From: CAVVEC01 sp963770485
Lineage (GTDB): Bacteria; Acidobacteriota; Terriglobia; Terriglobales; Acidobacteriaceae
Direction of reading: 5' to 3'
DNA: 64,000 nt
NCBI GenBank assembly: GCA_963770485.1
Contig: CAVYPX010000016.1
Location: 558,001 to 622,000 of the forward strand
The notes beneath the pieces were generated by a model. The model saw only the letters and a list, made by a program, of their open reading frames with translations. It searched no databases and was not told the DNA's origin. A program made the translations under genes and the position numbers. Positions 63,613 to 64,000 of this stretch are shown piece after piece (positions within the stretch are counted from its first letter, which is position 1; each line of letters opens with the position of its first letter).

Positions 63613-64000
63613 ATAAGACCGGTGATGTGCTTGCATCCCCTATCTGGGGCTACGAGACCAGTCTGCACTCAGGTGCGGCCAGCGGGTAGGTCGCGGAAGG
63701 ACGTGCTGGGAGCAGGCGGAAGGCCCAGGCTTGGATGGCGAGATTCACACCAGGCTCCGCGGAATCGAGCTAACGCTATAACCGGAATGGTCCTCTTGGA
63801 CAGGGCCTTTCGAGGGGCGCGGATCAGGGATATCTCCGCACCTTATGGAGGGTATCTAAAAGCAAAGGTCGAAACTATTCCGTCCCCGGAGGGTTCGACC
63901 TTGGCGCCGTGGACATGTGCTCAACTGACTTAGCGACGAAAAGCGGAATCAGTGTGCATGGCCGTGTATTGCGCATCCGGTTTGACGGAGAGCACGTGAA
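63613..64000. other. Terminal 388 bp without a clear gene
   Basis: No complete gene. The promoter of the 62002-63612 gene should lie at the left edge. A 28-codon frame beginning at ATG 63915 runs open to the window end and could be the start of a rightward gene; its sequence is too short to identify. Confidence 0.4.

Noticed and set aside
1..64000. CRISPR arrays, rRNA genes and insertion sequences
   Set aside because: No regularly spaced long repeats, conserved rRNA segments or transposase motifs were seen on either strand.

Overview
The window most resembles a chromosomal segment of an acidobacterium (Terriglobia-like). This is inferred from gene content, not from a marker gene: a TIGR03118-type secreted protein, several choice-of-anchor D / fibronectin III lipoproteins, a giant multi-SLBB export protein, an UpxY/RfaH-like antiterminator and an exosortase. 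One tRNA-Leu(UAA) is present. I saw no rRNA, CRISPR array or recognisable insertion sequence.

Region 1 (28-11934) is a divergent radical-SAM island. A central control region (6388-6770) separates two wings. The left wing runs three cobalamin-binding-type radical SAM proteins, a methyltransferase and a SPASM-like radical SAM protein. The right wing runs two B12-type radical SAM proteins, a methyltransferase and an NTP_transf_5-like nucleotidyltransferase. The first gene of each wing and the second of the right wing are colinear paralogues with the Fe-S cysteines at the same residue numbers. The control region holds TGTCAA three times at an exact 11-bp period, as in PhoB/OmpR-type sites. This is the strongest candidate for an undescribed system; its product is unknown.

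Region 2 (12152-19840) holds a GT-C-like membrane protein, an FkbM methyltransferase, a GT87-like membrane protein fused to a TolB-type propeller, an ICMT-like membrane methyltransferase and two HPr-kinase-like P-loop proteins. Region 3 (20039-24658) holds two secreted propellers, the tRNA, a LuxR-type response regulator with a damaged phosphorylation pocket and a lone pseudo-receiver.

Region 4 (24968-52519) is a long, nearly colinear Wzx/Wzy exopolysaccharide locus: antiterminator, seven-SLBB export protein, PAP2-Wzi fusion, Wzz, flippase, polymerase, glycosyltransferases, methyltransferases, initiating phosphoglycosyltransferase and nucleotide-sugar genes. These include an rfbC-SDR-rfbD cassette and a GDP-D-glycero-D-manno-heptose set (gmhA, hddA, hddC, a HAD phosphatase). 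A truncated 5' copy of a glycosyltransferase gene and about 500 bp of decayed sequence flank a TylF-like methyltransferase gene.

Region 5 (52679-64000) holds a convergent arylsulfotransferase-like lipoprotein, a second rfbC-SDR-rfbD cassette, an exosortase without visible substrates, a sorbosone-dehydrogenase-like propeller, and three paralogous lipoproteins with 1, 2 and 4 ASPM-SPD2-Hydin-like repeats before a constant C-terminal Fn3 module. The first-cassette RfbD has lost its catalytic tyrosine, and a second sugar transferase has lost its catalytic aspartate.
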